From positions 124,001 to 188,000 of the forward strand of contig NZ_JSYG01000009.1 of the NCBI RefSeq assembly GCF_000784735.1: a stretch of 64,000 nt of DNA, read 5' to 3'. Shown piece after piece: positions 21,429 to 31,462 of the stretch. The notes below the pieces were generated by a model. The model saw only the letters and a program-made list of their open reading frames with translations, was not told where the DNA came from and searched no databases. A program made the position numbers and the translations under genes. The first letter of the stretch is position 1; every line of letters begins with the position of its first letter. Source of the stretch: Dickeya undicola. GTDB taxonomy: Bacteria > Pseudomonadota > Gammaproteobacteria > Enterobacterales > Enterobacteriaceae.

Positions 21429-21540
21429 TCACCCCGGCGGTGTGTCTTCTGGCGGCCGGTGTCGGCCGCTATAAAATCATGGGCATTTGCCGTGCCAGTC
21501 ACTACAATTCGCTGATACTTCCCTGTATTTGCTAAAAGTC

Positions 21541-22725
21541 ATGTCGTTACCGCCGCATTCTTCATCCCGTATCCCTATGTTGGACTTCGCCCGTGGCCTG
21601 GCGATGCTCGGCATTCTGTTAATGAATATTGTCTCGTTCGGCCTGCCGCACGCCGCCTACCTCAACCCAGCGTGGCAGGGGCCGCCTTCCACAGCGGATG
21701 CCTGGACGTGGGCGCTGATGGATATGCTGGCACAGGGAAAATTTCTCACCCTGCTTGCCTTGTTGTTTGGTGCCGGATTGCAGCTGTTGCTCAACCGCGG
21801 CAAACGGTGGATCCACGCGCGCTTGTTCTGGTTGATGGTGTTTGGTCTGTTTCACAGCATCTTTATGTGGGACGGTGACATCCTGCTGGATTATGGCCTG
21901 ATCGGCCTGGTGTGTTATGGCCTGTTGCGACACGCCGACAGTACCCGCATGTTGCTGCGTACCGGTGTGGTGTTGTACCTGATGGGGCTGGCGATGTTGG
22001 TGGTGTTGAGTCAGGTGCTCAGCCCGGACGGCGGTAGTTTCTGGCAGCCGGGGGCGGCCGAGGTCAGTTATGAAGCCTGGTGGCTGGCGCAAGGTGGGGC
22101 GGAAGCCTGGCGTAATCGACTGTCGCTGCTGAATGAAAGCCTGCTGTCGTTGAGTATCCAGTATGGCTGGTTGCTGGCGGGGGCGATGTTAATGGGGGCG
22201 GCGCTGATGCGCAGCGGCTGGCTAAGAGGGCAGTTCAGCCAGCGGCATTATCGCCGCGTTGCGTTATGGTTGCTGCCGTTGGCGTTGTTGATTAATGGGT
22301 TGGGTGTTGTCGCACAATGGCAACTGCAATGGGACTACCGCTGGTGCGGCTTGCTGTTACAAATCCCGCGGGAAGCGGGTGCCCCCCTGCAGGCAATTGC
22401 GTATCTGGCACTGTGTTACGGCTTTTGGCCGACATTGGCGAACTGGCGGCTGACTCGCTGGATTGTTGATGTCGGGCGTATGGCGTTAAGTAGTTATCTG
22501 TTACAAACCCTGATTTGTACCACGCTGTTCAACCGCTTCGGTTGGTTTATGCAATTGGATCGCTCACAGCTCCTGCTGGTGGTGCCTGCGGTATGGCTCT
22601 GTAATCTGCTGGTGGCTCGTTTCTGGCTGAGAACTTTCCGTCAAGGGCCCGTAGAGAGCATTTGGCGCTGGCTGACGGCTCGGGTTGCCGGGCCGGTTTC
22701 AGCGCCATCGACGCGTGAGTCCTGA
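21541..22725 (+). CDS. yeiB: DUF418 family inner-membrane protein YeiB
   Basis: A 394-residue multi-spanning inner-membrane protein with a DUF418-type C-terminal region (VGRMALSSYLLQTLICTTLF) and the N-terminal family stretch RIPMLDFARGLAMLGILLMN. Its biochemical function is not established. The start is the ATG giving MSLPPHSS, with only a weak AAAAG upstream; a start 18 codons earlier is possible. It lies 112 bp after folE, and a small GCGGCC/GGCCGC hairpin sits in that gap. Its stop directly abuts that of convergent sanA. Confidence 0.88.
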   Translation: MSLPPHSSSRIPMLDFARGLAMLGILLMNIVSFGLPHAAYLNPAWQGPPSTADAWTWALMDMLAQGKFLTLLALLFGAGLQLLLNRGKRWIHARLFWLMVFGLFHSIFMWDGDILLDYGLIGLVCYGLLRHADSTRMLLRTGVVLYLMGLAMLVVLSQVLSPDGGSFWQPGAAEVSYEAWWLAQGGAEAWRNRLSLLNESLLSLSIQYGWLLAGAMLMGAALMRSGWLRGQFSQRHYRRVALWLLPLALLINGLGVVAQWQLQWDYRWCGLLLQIPREAGAPLQAIAYLALCYGFWPTLANWRLTRWIVDVGRMALSSYLLQTLICTTLFNRFGWFMQLDRSQLLLVVPAVWLCNLLVARFWLRTFRQGPVESIWRWLTARVAGPVSAPSTRES

Positions 22726-23592
<867 letters not shown>

Positions 23593-23612
23593 TCAGGATG
23601 GCAGGGGGAAAG

Positions 23613-23640
23613 CACCAGTCGGGTTATTAACCCGACTGGT
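23613..23640 (-). terminator. Hairpin downstream of rimO
   Basis: ACCAGTCGGGTT pairs with AACCCGACTGGT around a tiny loop, 10 bp past the rimO stop. The T-tract on the minus strand is weak (TGCTTTC). Confidence 0.65.
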
Positions 23641-23650
23641 TGAGACGGTA

Positions 23651-25054
23651 TCAGACCAGGCTGCCCCACAGGTCGTATTCGTCAGCGTATTCGATTTTCA
23701 CGGTAACCAGGTCGCCTACTTTGACTCGGTTTTCGCCGTTCAGGTAGACGGCACCGTCGATCTCCGGCGCATCTGCCATACTGCGGCCAATCGCGCCTTC
23801 TTCGTCGACTTCATCGATCAACACTTTCAGTTCGCGGCCCACTTTGGCTTGCAGACGCTGGCTGGAAATCTGTTGTTGTATCTGCATGAAACGGTGATAA
23901 CGTTCTTCTTTCACCGCTTCCGGCACCTGATCCGGCAGGTCGTTTGCTGCCGCGCCTTCTACCGGGCTGTAACGGAAACAGCCTACGCGATCCAACTGCG
24001 CTTCCTGCAAGAAATCCAGCAGCATCTGGAAATCGTCTTCGGTTTCGCCGGGGAAGCCGACGATAAAGGTTGAACGCAACGTCAACTCCGGGCAAATCTC
24101 GCGCCAGCGCTTGATGCGTTCCAGCGTTCGTTCCACCGCACCGGGGCGCTTCATCAGCTTGAGGATTTTCGGGCTGGCGTGTTGCAGCGGAATATCCAGA
24201 TACGGCAGCACCTTACCGGCCGCCATCAGCGGAATAATCTCATCTACATGCGGGTAGGGATAAACATAGTGCAGACGTACCCACAGCCCCAGTGTCGACA
24301 ATTGTTCGCACAGGCTGACCATGCTGGTTTTCACCGGTTGCCCGTTCCAGAAACCGGTACGGTGCTTGACGTCGGCACCATAGGCAGAGGTGTCCTGGGA
24401 GATAACCAGCAGTTCCTTCACGCCTGCATCCGCCAGTCGTTTAGCTTCATCCAGCACGGAACCGATTGGACGGCTGTCCAAATCGCCGCGCATCGACGGA
24501 ATGATACAGAAGGTGCAACGGTGATCGCAGCCTTCGGAAATTTTCAGATAGGCATAGTGGCGTGGGGTCAGTTTCACGCCTTGTGCCGGAATCAAGCTGG
24601 TGAACGGGTCGTGTTCCGGCTTGGGGACGTAGTGGTGCACATGGTTCAGCACCTGCTCGTAGCTGTGCGGACCGGTGATCTCCAGCACGTTGGGGTGCAC
24701 TTCGCGAATCTGATTCTCTTTTGCGCCCAGACAGCCGGTGACAATCACCTTGCCGTTCTCATTGAGCGCTTCACCAATCGCTTCCAGTGATTCCTGCACC
24801 GCACTGTCGATGAAACCGCAGGTATTGACGATCACCAGGTCGGCGTCATCGTAGTTTGGCACCACCTGATACCCTTCAGTACGCAGTTCGGTCAGGATGC
24901 GTTCAGAATCCACCAGATTTTTCGGGCAACCGAGGCTGACAAAGCCAATCTTGCGGGACAGGTCTTTGCCGACACCACCGGATTGATCGCCCAAGGCTTT
25001 TTGCGGAGCCGATAGCGTGGTGGTCTGGGATGGATCGAAGGTGTTAACAGTCAT
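23651..25054 (-). CDS. rimO: Ribosomal protein S12 methylthiotransferase RimO
   Basis: A radical-SAM enzyme that methylthiolates an aspartate of ribosomal protein S12. The N-terminal UPF0004 domain has the cluster Cys residues in SLGCPKN, VNTCGF and VTGCLG. The radical-SAM domain carries CDHRCTFC (C-x3-C-x2-C). The C-terminal TRAM domain ends [13 protein letters not shown]. At 467 residues it is about 26 longer than the E. coli protein because of an N-terminal extension rich in Thr/Ser/Gly. A start giving only the conserved part would need a codon near LSRKIGF, and none is ATG, so the long form is kept. Confidence 0.95.
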   Translation of the reverse strand: MTVNTFDPSQTTTLSAPQKALGDQSGGVGKDLSRKIGFVSLGCPKNLVDSERILTELRTEGYQVVPNYDDADLVIVNTCGFIDSAVQESLEAIGEALNENGKVIVTGCLGAKENQIREVHPNVLEITGPHSYEQVLNHVHHYVPKPEHDPFTSLIPAQGVKLTPRHYAYLKISEGCDHRCTFCIIPSMRGDLDSRPIGSVLDEAKRLADAGVKELLVISQDTSAYGADVKHRTGFWNGQPVKTSMVSLCEQLSTLGLWVRLHYVYPYPHVDEIIPLMAAGKVLPYLDIPLQHASPKILKLMKRPGAVERTLERIKRWREICPELTLRSTFIVGFPGETEDDFQMLLDFLQEAQLDRVGCFRYSPVEGAAANDLPDQVPEAVKEERYHRFMQIQQQISSQRLQAKVGRELKVLIDEVDEEGAIGRSMADAPEIDGAVYLNGENRVKVGDLVTVKIEYADEYDLWGSLV

Positions 25055-25309
25055 AGCGTCTCATACGTCGGTTTGGGGCGGAAAAATGCGGCGGATTATA
25101 CCTGAATCATCGCCAGGAAACAGTCCCGTATGATTATAAAATAATCAGCAAGAACCGCGAACCGGTGACCGGCCCGGTTTGGGGGAACAGGATGCAAATT
25201 TGAGTAAATTTTACCTGGCAGTTTGGTTCAACATGCTATTTAGTTTTACGTTCTATGTCGTTTTACATGTGGTGGTTTTATCGCCACACCTATAACAGGG
25301 AGAACCTGC

Positions 25310-26434
25310 ATGTTTTTTCCCCGCATTCGTCTTCTTACCCTGCCGTTGCTGGCGGTGGGCTGGTTATATTCCATGAATCTGTTTGCCGCACCAACCGTCA
25401 CGGTGTTGCAGGATAATCTTAATCATCCGTGGTCGCTGGCGTTTTTACCGGATGATCAGGGATTGTTATTGACGGAGCGATCCGGCCAGTTGCGGTACTG
25501 GCAGGCTGGTAAAGGGCTGTCGGCACCTATCGACGGCGTTCCGGCGGTGTTTGCCCGTTCACAAGGCGGCTTGCTGGATGTGGTACTGTCACCGAATTTC
25601 CGGTTGGATCGCCGCGTATACCTGAGTTATGCCGAACCGGGGCCGGAAGGGCTGGCAGGCACGACGGTGGGATTTGGCGTGCTGTCGGATGACCTGCGGC
25701 AGTTGAATAACTTCACCGTGATTTTCCGGCAACTGCCGAAGCGTTCGACCGGTGCGCATTTTGGTGGGCGCATGGCGTTTGACCGAGAGGGGCATCTGTT
25801 TATCGCACTGGGCGAAAATCAGCAGCGTATGCTGGCTCAGGATCTGGGCAGCCTGCAGGGCAAACTGGTGCGCCTTACCCCCGAAGGCGAAGTGCCGGTG
25901 GATAATCCGTTTGTTAACCACTCCGGTGCCAGGCCGGAAATCTGGTCCTACGGATTGCGCAATCCACAGGGATTGGCGTTGAATCCGTGGTCCGGTGATA
26001 TCTGGGAAAGTGAACACGGACCACGCGGTGGTGATGAAGTGAATATCCCCCGGCCGGGCGAAAATTACGGCTGGCCACTGGCGACCTACGGTATCGATTA
26101 TTCAGGGCAAAAGATTACTGAATTTCAGGGAACGGAAGTCGCTGGCACGGCCAATCCGGTCTATTACTGGAAAGTGTCGCCCGCCATCAGCGGGATGGCA
26201 TTTTATAACAGTGGTCGTTTCCCAGCCTGGCGGCATTCGTTATTCATTGGTGCATTGGCCGGTACGAGTCTGATCCGGCTGTCACTGGAAGGGGATCGGG
26301 TTGTGGCGGAAGAGCGTCTGCTGGCGGAGAGAGAAGAGCGTATCCGTGATGTGCGGGTGGGGCCGGATGGCTATCTTTATGTGCTGACCGATCAGGATAA
26401 CGGTAAATTGCTGAAAGTCGGGCTAGCGGAGTGA
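25310..26434 (+). CDS. yliI: PQQ-dependent soluble aldose sugar dehydrogenase (YliI)
   Basis: A 374-residue periplasmic beta-propeller quinoprotein. It has an N-terminal signal peptide of about 27 residues ending LFAA. E. coli YliI/Asd oxidises aldoses when supplied with PQQ. Family motifs visible are LNHPWSLAFLPDD, FGGRMAFDREGHLFIALGEN, WSYGLRNPQGLALNPWSGDI and ESEHGPRGGDEVN. No PQQ synthesis genes lie in the window. GGGAG lies 7 nt before the ATG. It is divergent from rimO across 255 bp, an arrangement also seen in E. coli, where bssR intervenes. Confidence 0.92.
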   Translation: MFFPRIRLLTLPLLAVGWLYSMNLFAAPTVTVLQDNLNHPWSLAFLPDDQGLLLTERSGQLRYWQAGKGLSAPIDGVPAVFARSQGGLLDVVLSPNFRLDRRVYLSYAEPGPEGLAGTTVGFGVLSDDLRQLNNFTVIFRQLPKRSTGAHFGGRMAFDREGHLFIALGENQQRMLAQDLGSLQGKLVRLTPEGEVPVDNPFVNHSGARPEIWSYGLRNPQGLALNPWSGDIWESEHGPRGGDEVNIPRPGENYGWPLATYGIDYSGQKITEFQGTEVAGTANPVYYWKVSPAISGMAFYNSGRFPAWRHSLFIGALAGTSLIRLSLEGDRVVAEERLLAEREERIRDVRVGPDGYLYVLTDQDNGKLLKVGLAE

Positions 26435-26449
26435 TGACTCCGGTATAAC

Positions 26450-26473
26450 GGAGCACCCGGATGGGTGCTCCGT
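26450..26473. terminator. Terminator between yliI and gstB
   Basis: CGGAGCACCC pairs with GGGTGCTCCG around a short loop, between convergent stops. An A-rich flank on the right suits minus-strand pairing less than the plus strand. Confidence 0.7.
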
Positions 26474-26479
26474 GCAAAA

Positions 26480-27097
26480 TTAGGTTAGTGGCAGCATCAC
26501 GGTCTGACGGAATGCGTCTCGTTCGGTTAACTGCTGATACCAGCGTTCCAGATGCGGACGAGGCTGGCGGCTAATCGGCAGGTTAAACCAGCTATAAGCG
26601 ATGCACCCTAACGGAATGTCGCCAATACCGAATTCATCACCGGAAAGCCAGCGCTGTTTTGCCAGCACCTCATCGGCGATAGCAAACAATTTTTCGCATC
26701 CGGTGATACCGGTTTCGACATCTTGCATATTGCGTTTTTCCGGCGCGGTGCGCACCAGGTTGATAAAGACCTGCTTGTAAGGCTCAGTGAACCCCGCAGC
26801 CCAATCCAGCCATTTATCGATACCGGCCTGTGTCTTCGGGTCGTGATGCCAGAAGCGGTCCTGACCGTATTGCGCAGCGAGGTAACGCACGATGGCATGA
26901 GATTCCCACAACACCAGGTCGTCATCCTGTAGGCAGGGCACCAGCCCGTTGGGGTTCATGGACAGATAGTCCGGGTCACGGTTGCGGCCGAATTGCCCGC
27001 CCGCTGGCACCAGTTCATACGCCAACCCGAGTTCTGCCGCACACCAGCGTGCCTTCTTCACATTGGTCGAATTTTCACGACCCCAGATTGTCAGCAT
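26480..27097 (-). CDS. gstB: Glutathione S-transferase GstB (YliJ)
   Basis: A 205-residue cytosolic transferase. The thioredoxin-like N-terminal domain begins MLTIWGRENSTNVKKARWCA and contains MNPNGLVPCLQDDDLVLWES. The helical C-terminal domain contains WLSGDEFGIGDIPLG. E. coli GstB acts on electrophiles such as bromoacetate. AAGGAG lies 7 nt before the chosen ATG, which also gives the family N-terminus; an open frame runs 17 codons further upstream. In E. coli it also follows yliI. Confidence 0.9.
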   Translation of the reverse strand: MLTIWGRENSTNVKKARWCAAELGLAYELVPAGGQFGRNRDPDYLSMNPNGLVPCLQDDDLVLWESHAIVRYLAAQYGQDRFWHHDPKTQAGIDKWLDWAAGFTEPYKQVFINLVRTAPEKRNMQDVETGITGCEKLFAIADEVLAKQRWLSGDEFGIGDIPLGCIAYSWFNLPISRQPRPHLERWYQQLTERDAFRQTVMLPLT

Positions 27098-27365
27098 CAC
27101 ATCACTCCTTACCGTTGGTTTTTTACGCAATGACGTCGTGGTTATCATACCGCCTGACGCTCATGTGCATGTCAGTGCTTTAATAACGCGGTTATCACTA
27201 TACCCATAGCCGTGGAGGGATGTAACCGCTTCTGAGGTGGCGATTTATTCGTCATTCTGTGTAACAGACAGACAGGAAATATTGATATAGCTTTTTTCTA
27301 TTTACCAATCAGACTGATATTTCCAATAATAACCGCTATTTATTAGCAGACGGGATAACTATTAC

Positions 27366-28229
27366 ATGACATTAACCCATAGTATGACATTCACCCATTC
27401 GATTCGCGCCGTGCTGACGGTCGCGCTTTTGGCTTCTGGGACCTCGCTGGCGCTGGCGCAGAGCGACCCGCACACTATCGTATTTGGCGTGGCACCTGGG
27501 CCATACGGGGATATGGTGAATCAGGCCATTAAGCCGGAATTGACCAAAAAAGGTTACAAGGTGGTGGTGCGTGAATTCAGCGACTACGTGCAGCCCAATC
27601 TGGCGCTCTCTAACGGCAGCATTGACGCTAACCTGTTCCAGCATACGCTGTATCTGGAAAAATTCTCCGCCGACAAAGGGCTGAAACTCACGCGTCTGAT
27701 CACGGTGCCGACCGCCAGTATGGGGTTCTACTCCCGTAAAATTACCTCGCTGGATCAACTGAAGAAAGGCGATGTGATCACCCTGTCCAACGACCCGACC
27801 AATCTGGCGCGTGGCTTGCGTTTCTTGCAATCGTTGGGGCTGATCACCATCAAACCGAATATCGATCCGACCAAAGCATCGGAAAAAGATATTCAGGACA
27901 ACCCGCGTGAACTGGTGTTCAAGCCACTGGAGGCGGCACAACTGCCGCGCACGCTGGATAGCGTGACCGCGTCGCTGGTGAACGGCAATTTTGCCATCGC
28001 CGCCGGGCTGAAACTCTCCTCCGCGTTGAAGCTGGAAACGCTGGATGAAAACCTGAAAAACGTGATTGCGGTACGTACCGATGATCTGGACAAGCCGTTT
28101 GTGAAAGAGATTAAAGCGGTGGTGGAGTCCCCGGCGTATGCTGCGGTGATTAACGATCCGGCGACAATGTTTAGCCAGTTTCAGCGTCCTGACTGGATGA
28201 CGGCACAAACACCGGTGGCAGCCAAATAA
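27366..28229 (+). CDS. MetQ/NlpA-family periplasmic substrate-binding protein
   Basis: A 287-residue binding protein of a methionine-type (MUT family) ABC importer. Typical stretches are VFGVAPGPYGDMVNQAIKP, FSDYVQPNLALSNGSIDANL and FQHTLYLEKF. It has a signal peptide ending ALAQS but no lipobox Cys, unlike MetQ itself, so it should be a free periplasmic protein. It heads a gene set with metN- and metI-like genes. Its substrate may be methionine, another sulfur amino acid, or something else. No convincing MetJ operator or SAM riboswitch is visible upstream, so control by methionine is not supported by sequence. Confidence 0.87.
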   Translation: MTLTHSMTFTHSIRAVLTVALLASGTSLALAQSDPHTIVFGVAPGPYGDMVNQAIKPELTKKGYKVVVREFSDYVQPNLALSNGSIDANLFQHTLYLEKFSADKGLKLTRLITVPTASMGFYSRKITSLDQLKKGDVITLSNDPTNLARGLRFLQSLGLITIKPNIDPTKASEKDIQDNPRELVFKPLEAAQLPRTLDSVTASLVNGNFAIAAGLKLSSALKLETLDENLKNVIAVRTDDLDKPFVKEIKAVVESPAYAAVINDPATMFSQFQRPDWMTAQTPVAAK

Positions 28230-28313
28230 CACCCACCTGAAGCTGATGGTGACTGAGGTATGACGCTATCGCAGTACGTCGATTCAGAATAAGGGTCGCG
28301 TAGTTTCAGTATG

Positions 28314-28350
28314 AGCCGGTCTTCGACCGGCTTTCTGTTTTTCTTCTATT
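28314..28350 (+). terminator. Intercistronic hairpin between metQ-like and metN-like genes
   Basis: AGCCGGT pairs with ACCGGCT around CTTCG, followed by TTCTGTTTTTCTT. It sits 25-40 bp before the metN-like start. Probably a partial terminator that keeps the binding protein more abundant than the transporter. Confidence 0.65.
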
Positions 28351-28373
28351 GGTTATCAGGAGTCATGCGGATA

Positions 28374-29390
28374 ATGATTCAATTAGAAAATATCTGCGTA
28401 GCATTTCCCCAGGAAAAAGGCGCGAGTGCGCGTGTAGTGGATGATGTCAGCCTGCACATTCGCCAGGGAGAGGTGTACGGAATTGTCGGAGCCAGTGGGG
28501 CGGGGAAAAGTACGTTGCTGCGCACCATTAATCTGTTGCAACGCCCGGTTTCCGGCCAGGTGCGGGTCAATGGCGTGCAGGTCAGTGACCTGAGTGGTCA
28601 AGCGCTGCGTACCGAGCGCCAGAAGATTGGTATGATTTTTCAGCATTTCAATTTGATGCAGACGCGCACCGTGGCGCAGAACGTGGCATTCAGCCTACGC
28701 GCCGCCGGTAAACCGACATCGGTTATCGATCAGCGGGTTCCGGAAATTCTGGCGCTGGTCGGGCTGGCGGATAAAGCAGAGGCCTATCCTTCACAGTTGA
28801 GCGGCGGCCAGAAACAGCGTGTGGGCATCGCCCGTGCTATCGCCAATCACCCGGACGTGTTGCTGTGTGATGAGCCGACGTCGGCATTGGATCTGGAAAC
28901 GTCGTCGGCGATTCTGGCGTTGCTGAAAGAGATTAATCAGAAGCTGGGTATCACTATCGTGTTGATCTCCCACGAAATGAGTGTGATCAAGGCGATTTGC
29001 GATCGGGTGGCGGTGATGACCGGCGGTCGTGTCGTGGAGGAGGGGGATGTGTTCGATATTTTTGCCACGCCGCAACATGCTTTTACCCGGCAACTGGTGT
29101 CGCATACCCTCAATCTGGAACTACCGGCACGGTTGAAGGAGGAACTGCGTGGCACCTTGCTGAAAATCCTGTTCATTGGCGAGTCGGCCGAGCAACCGGT
29201 GCTGTCGGATGTGGCGACCCGATATGGCGTATCGGTCAATATCCTGCACGGTAAAATCGAGTACATCGGTCATCGGGCGTTAGGCATTCTGGTCGCGCTG
29301 CTGACCCATCCCAACGACGAGCAGGTCGTGGCGGATGCGGTGAAACATATTCAACAACGCACGGCTCAGGTGGAGGTGCTGCATGGCTGA
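28374..29390 (+). CDS. MetN-like ABC transporter ATP-binding protein
   Basis: A 338-residue ATPase of a methionine-type importer. It has Walker A GASGAGKST, signature LSGGQKQRVGIARAI, Walker B VLLCDEPTSALD, and a C-terminal regulatory NIL/ACT-like domain (about residues 260-338), through which MetN is inhibited by substrate in E. coli. AGGAG precedes two nearby ATGs. The one at 28374 is kept because of spacing and family start; 28365 is the alternative. Its end overlaps the metI-like start by 8 bp. Confidence 0.9.
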   Translation: MIQLENICVAFPQEKGASARVVDDVSLHIRQGEVYGIVGASGAGKSTLLRTINLLQRPVSGQVRVNGVQVSDLSGQALRTERQKIGMIFQHFNLMQTRTVAQNVAFSLRAAGKPTSVIDQRVPEILALVGLADKAEAYPSQLSGGQKQRVGIARAIANHPDVLLCDEPTSALDLETSSAILALLKEINQKLGITIVLISHEMSVIKAICDRVAVMTGGRVVEEGDVFDIFATPQHAFTRQLVSHTLNLELPARLKEELRGTLLKILFIGESAEQPVLSDVATRYGVSVNILHGKIEYIGHRALGILVALLTHPNDEQVVADAVKHIQQRTAQVEVLHG

Positions 29391-30045
29391 TTTGCTGGTC
29401 GATCTGTTCAATGCTTTTGGTGAAACCTTCCAGATGGTAGGGATTTCGACACTGTTTGCCCTGTTGGGCGGCTTACCGCTGGGATTCCTGATCTATGTAA
29501 CCGACCGACATCTGTTCTGGGAAAATCGGTTTCTCTATTTGTTCGGTACGGTGCTGGTGAATATCATCCGTTCGATTCCGTTCGTCATTTTGCTGGTACT
29601 GTTGTTGCCGCTGACCCAGTTCCTGCTGGGGAATACCATCGGTCCGGTAGCGGCGGCGGTGCCGATGTCAGTGGCGGCCATTGCGTTTTACGCACGTCTG
29701 GTCGACAGCGCCCTGCGTGACGTGGATCCGGGAATTGTTGAAGCGGCGGAAGCGTTTGGTGCCAGTCCGTTGCGTATCATTTGTACGGTGCTGTTGCCGG
29801 AAGCTCGCGCAGGGTTGCTACGCGGGTTGACCATTACGCTGGTCAGTCTGATTGGCTACTCTGCAATGGCCGGGATTGTCGGCGGTGGTGGTGTGGGCGA
29901 CCTGGCGATTCGTTTCGGCTATTACCGCTACGAAACCCAGGTGATGGTGATGACGGTGATTGCGTTGGTTATCCTGGTTCAAATCGTACAAACGTTCGGT
30001 GACTGGCTGGCAAAACGGGCAGACAAACGCGAACGTCGTCGATAA
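29383..30045 (+). CDS. MetI-like ABC transporter permease
   Basis: A 220-residue inner-membrane permease with about five spans. The EAA-type loop reads EAAEAFGASPLRIICTVLLPEA, shown here as the family signature. The N-terminus GETFQMVGISTLFALLGGLP and the C-terminal GGGGVGDLAIRFGYYRYETQ match MetI. It overlaps the ATPase gene, so the two are probably translationally coupled. With the upstream binding protein it completes a full importer. Confidence 0.9.
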   Translation: MADLLVDLFNAFGETFQMVGISTLFALLGGLPLGFLIYVTDRHLFWENRFLYLFGTVLVNIIRSIPFVILLVLLLPLTQFLLGNTIGPVAAAVPMSVAAIAFYARLVDSALRDVDPGIVEAAEAFGASPLRIICTVLLPEARAGLLRGLTITLVSLIGYSAMAGIVGGGGVGDLAIRFGYYRYETQVMVMTVIALVILVQIVQTFGDWLAKRADKRERRR

Positions 30046-30075
30046 TTAAACATTACTGGATAATCTACTTAGTAA

Positions 30076-30108
30076 CCAGGCCGCGGATATCGTTCTACCG
30101 CGGCCTGG
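30076..30108. terminator. Terminator between metI-like gene and rhlA
   Basis: CCAGGCCGCGG pairs perfectly with CCGCGGCCTGG around an 11-nt loop. It is followed on the plus strand by AAAATAAGTTTT. It separates convergent genes. Confidence 0.8.
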
Positions 30109-30122
30109 AAAATAAGTTTTCG

Positions 30123-30941
30123 TTATGCGAAAAATGATATTATTCTTTCTGCTACCTGTTTTGCGGCTTTTCTGTTTTCGAGGTCAAGGAAGTGGCCCGC
30201 TTCAGGAATCGTACTGAATTCGCAAACCCTGATATATTTTTCCATTTTCTTGATATCGTCAGCGGTAGTGTACTCGTCATTTTCGCCGTTCAGGAAAAGC
30301 ACTTCAGCATTAATGTCTTTGAATATCTCGATATACTGCTCTTCCTTGAGTGTGAGTACCTGATCAATATGGAAGTTGACCTGCTGGAACGCAAATTCGC
30401 TCATGGAAGAAATGTGTTTCAGATTAATGTGCTTTAATAAAGGCGGCAGGAATTTACCCACTTCATTATTGAGCAGCTCTGCTGCATTTTCGAATTCTTT
30501 CGAGTGAATATAATGCCTTGCGCGTTGGATATAATCCCGCATCTTGTCGTTAAGATGCGCAGAGAATGACGCGATTACCGCTTTCTTGATGTGTTTGGGC
30601 TTGTTTGACAGCGCAAGCATTGAAGACAGGCCACCCCACGAAATCGACAGGATATGGTCTGGTTCAAATGTGTCAATGAGATGAAGCAAAATGTTGACTT
30701 CATCATTTTTTGTTATGACTCTATCCAGCGTATTGTGAGGCAGGGATTCACCGATAAATGGCAAATCAAAAAGAATGATATTAAACCTGCCGGACAGGTT
30801 TTTGACGGTATTTTTGAATGCTGCTGTTGTCGATAGTGCTCCGTTAACCATAATAATGGTTTCATGTGCAGGATCGGAAATATGCTTTTCAACATATATT
30901 TTCCATGAGTCATATGTGACAATGCATTTTTCTATGGACAT
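30123..30941 (-). CDS. rhlA: RhlA-like 3-(3-hydroxyalkanoyloxy)alkanoate synthase
   Basis: A 272-residue alpha/beta-hydrolase-fold acyltransferase. Pseudomonas RhlA joins two 3-hydroxyacyl chains from fatty-acid precursors to make the lipid part of rhamnolipids, a surfactant itself. The match is clear: MVNGALSTTAAFKNTVKNL, ILFDLPFIGES, ITKNDEVNILL, nucleophile Ser101 in SISWGG, Asp222 in NGENDEYTT and His250 in EAGHFLDLE, at almost the same positions as in Pseudomonas. No rhamnosyltransferase gene (rhlB) is nearby, so free hydroxyalkanoyloxyalkanoates are the likely product. The gene and its upstream gap are clearly AT-richer than the neighbours, a sign of acquisition. It is absent from the corresponding E. 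coli interval. Confidence 0.85.
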   Translation of the reverse strand: MSIEKCIVTYDSWKIYVEKHISDPAHETIIMVNGALSTTAAFKNTVKNLSGRFNIILFDLPFIGESLPHNTLDRVITKNDEVNILLHLIDTFEPDHILSISWGGLSSMLALSNKPKHIKKAVIASFSAHLNDKMRDYIQRARHYIHSKEFENAAELLNNEVGKFLPPLLKHINLKHISSMSEFAFQQVNFHIDQVLTLKEEQYIEIFKDINAEVLFLNGENDEYTTADDIKKMEKYIRVCEFSTIPEAGHFLDLENRKAAKQVAERIISFFA

Positions 30942-31462
30942 GATAAATTCCCTTTTGTTTGCCCGGCCAAGGCATGGCGCTATCGTTAGATCGTTTCTAT
31001 TTGTGAGTTTTAACCGAATTAATAATTCTCCCTCTGAAAAAAATGAAGGAAAACCGGTTCCATCCTTGTTATTAATATATTGACATGATTAATTTATCAC
31101 ATTATTTGGGATGAGATAAATGCCACTTTATTTATTCGCAGCATTAAGCTTTCCAAAAAGAAATAATGGATTAAAAATGTTGACTTAAGCAGTATGTGAA
31201 GATGATTTGGTAAGTAATTTTTATGATTTCGACAGGTGTGCCGGTGCGGGCAAACTTTGGTGGTGTAAACAGGGGCATTATCGCCTGTTAGTAGTGAATC
31301 TGACTGTGCTTTTGGGTCAGATTTGGCTGATTTTTTATTTTCTTTGACGAACTTTACAGAGTGAATGATTTTATTCTCAGGTATGGCGGGCTACCTTAGT
31401 ACAGGTCGGACTGGGTAAACCTTTTGATCCTCTTCACTTTTAACCATTTATGGGCAGCGCGC
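30942..31462. other. AT-rich intergenic region between divergent rhlA and dacC
   Basis: A 520-bp non-coding stretch, strongly AT-rich from 31000 to 31220. It must hold the promoters of rhlA and dacC. AT-rich, bendable DNA of this kind is a usual target of H-NS in enterobacteria (inference). No gene, repeat or clear operator was found. Confidence 0.5.

Noticed and set aside
27265-27285. AGACAGACAGG as a possible MetJ operator before the metQ-like gene
   Set aside because: MetJ sites are tandem 8-bp AGACGTCT-like boxes in register. This is a 4-bp repeat and does not fit.
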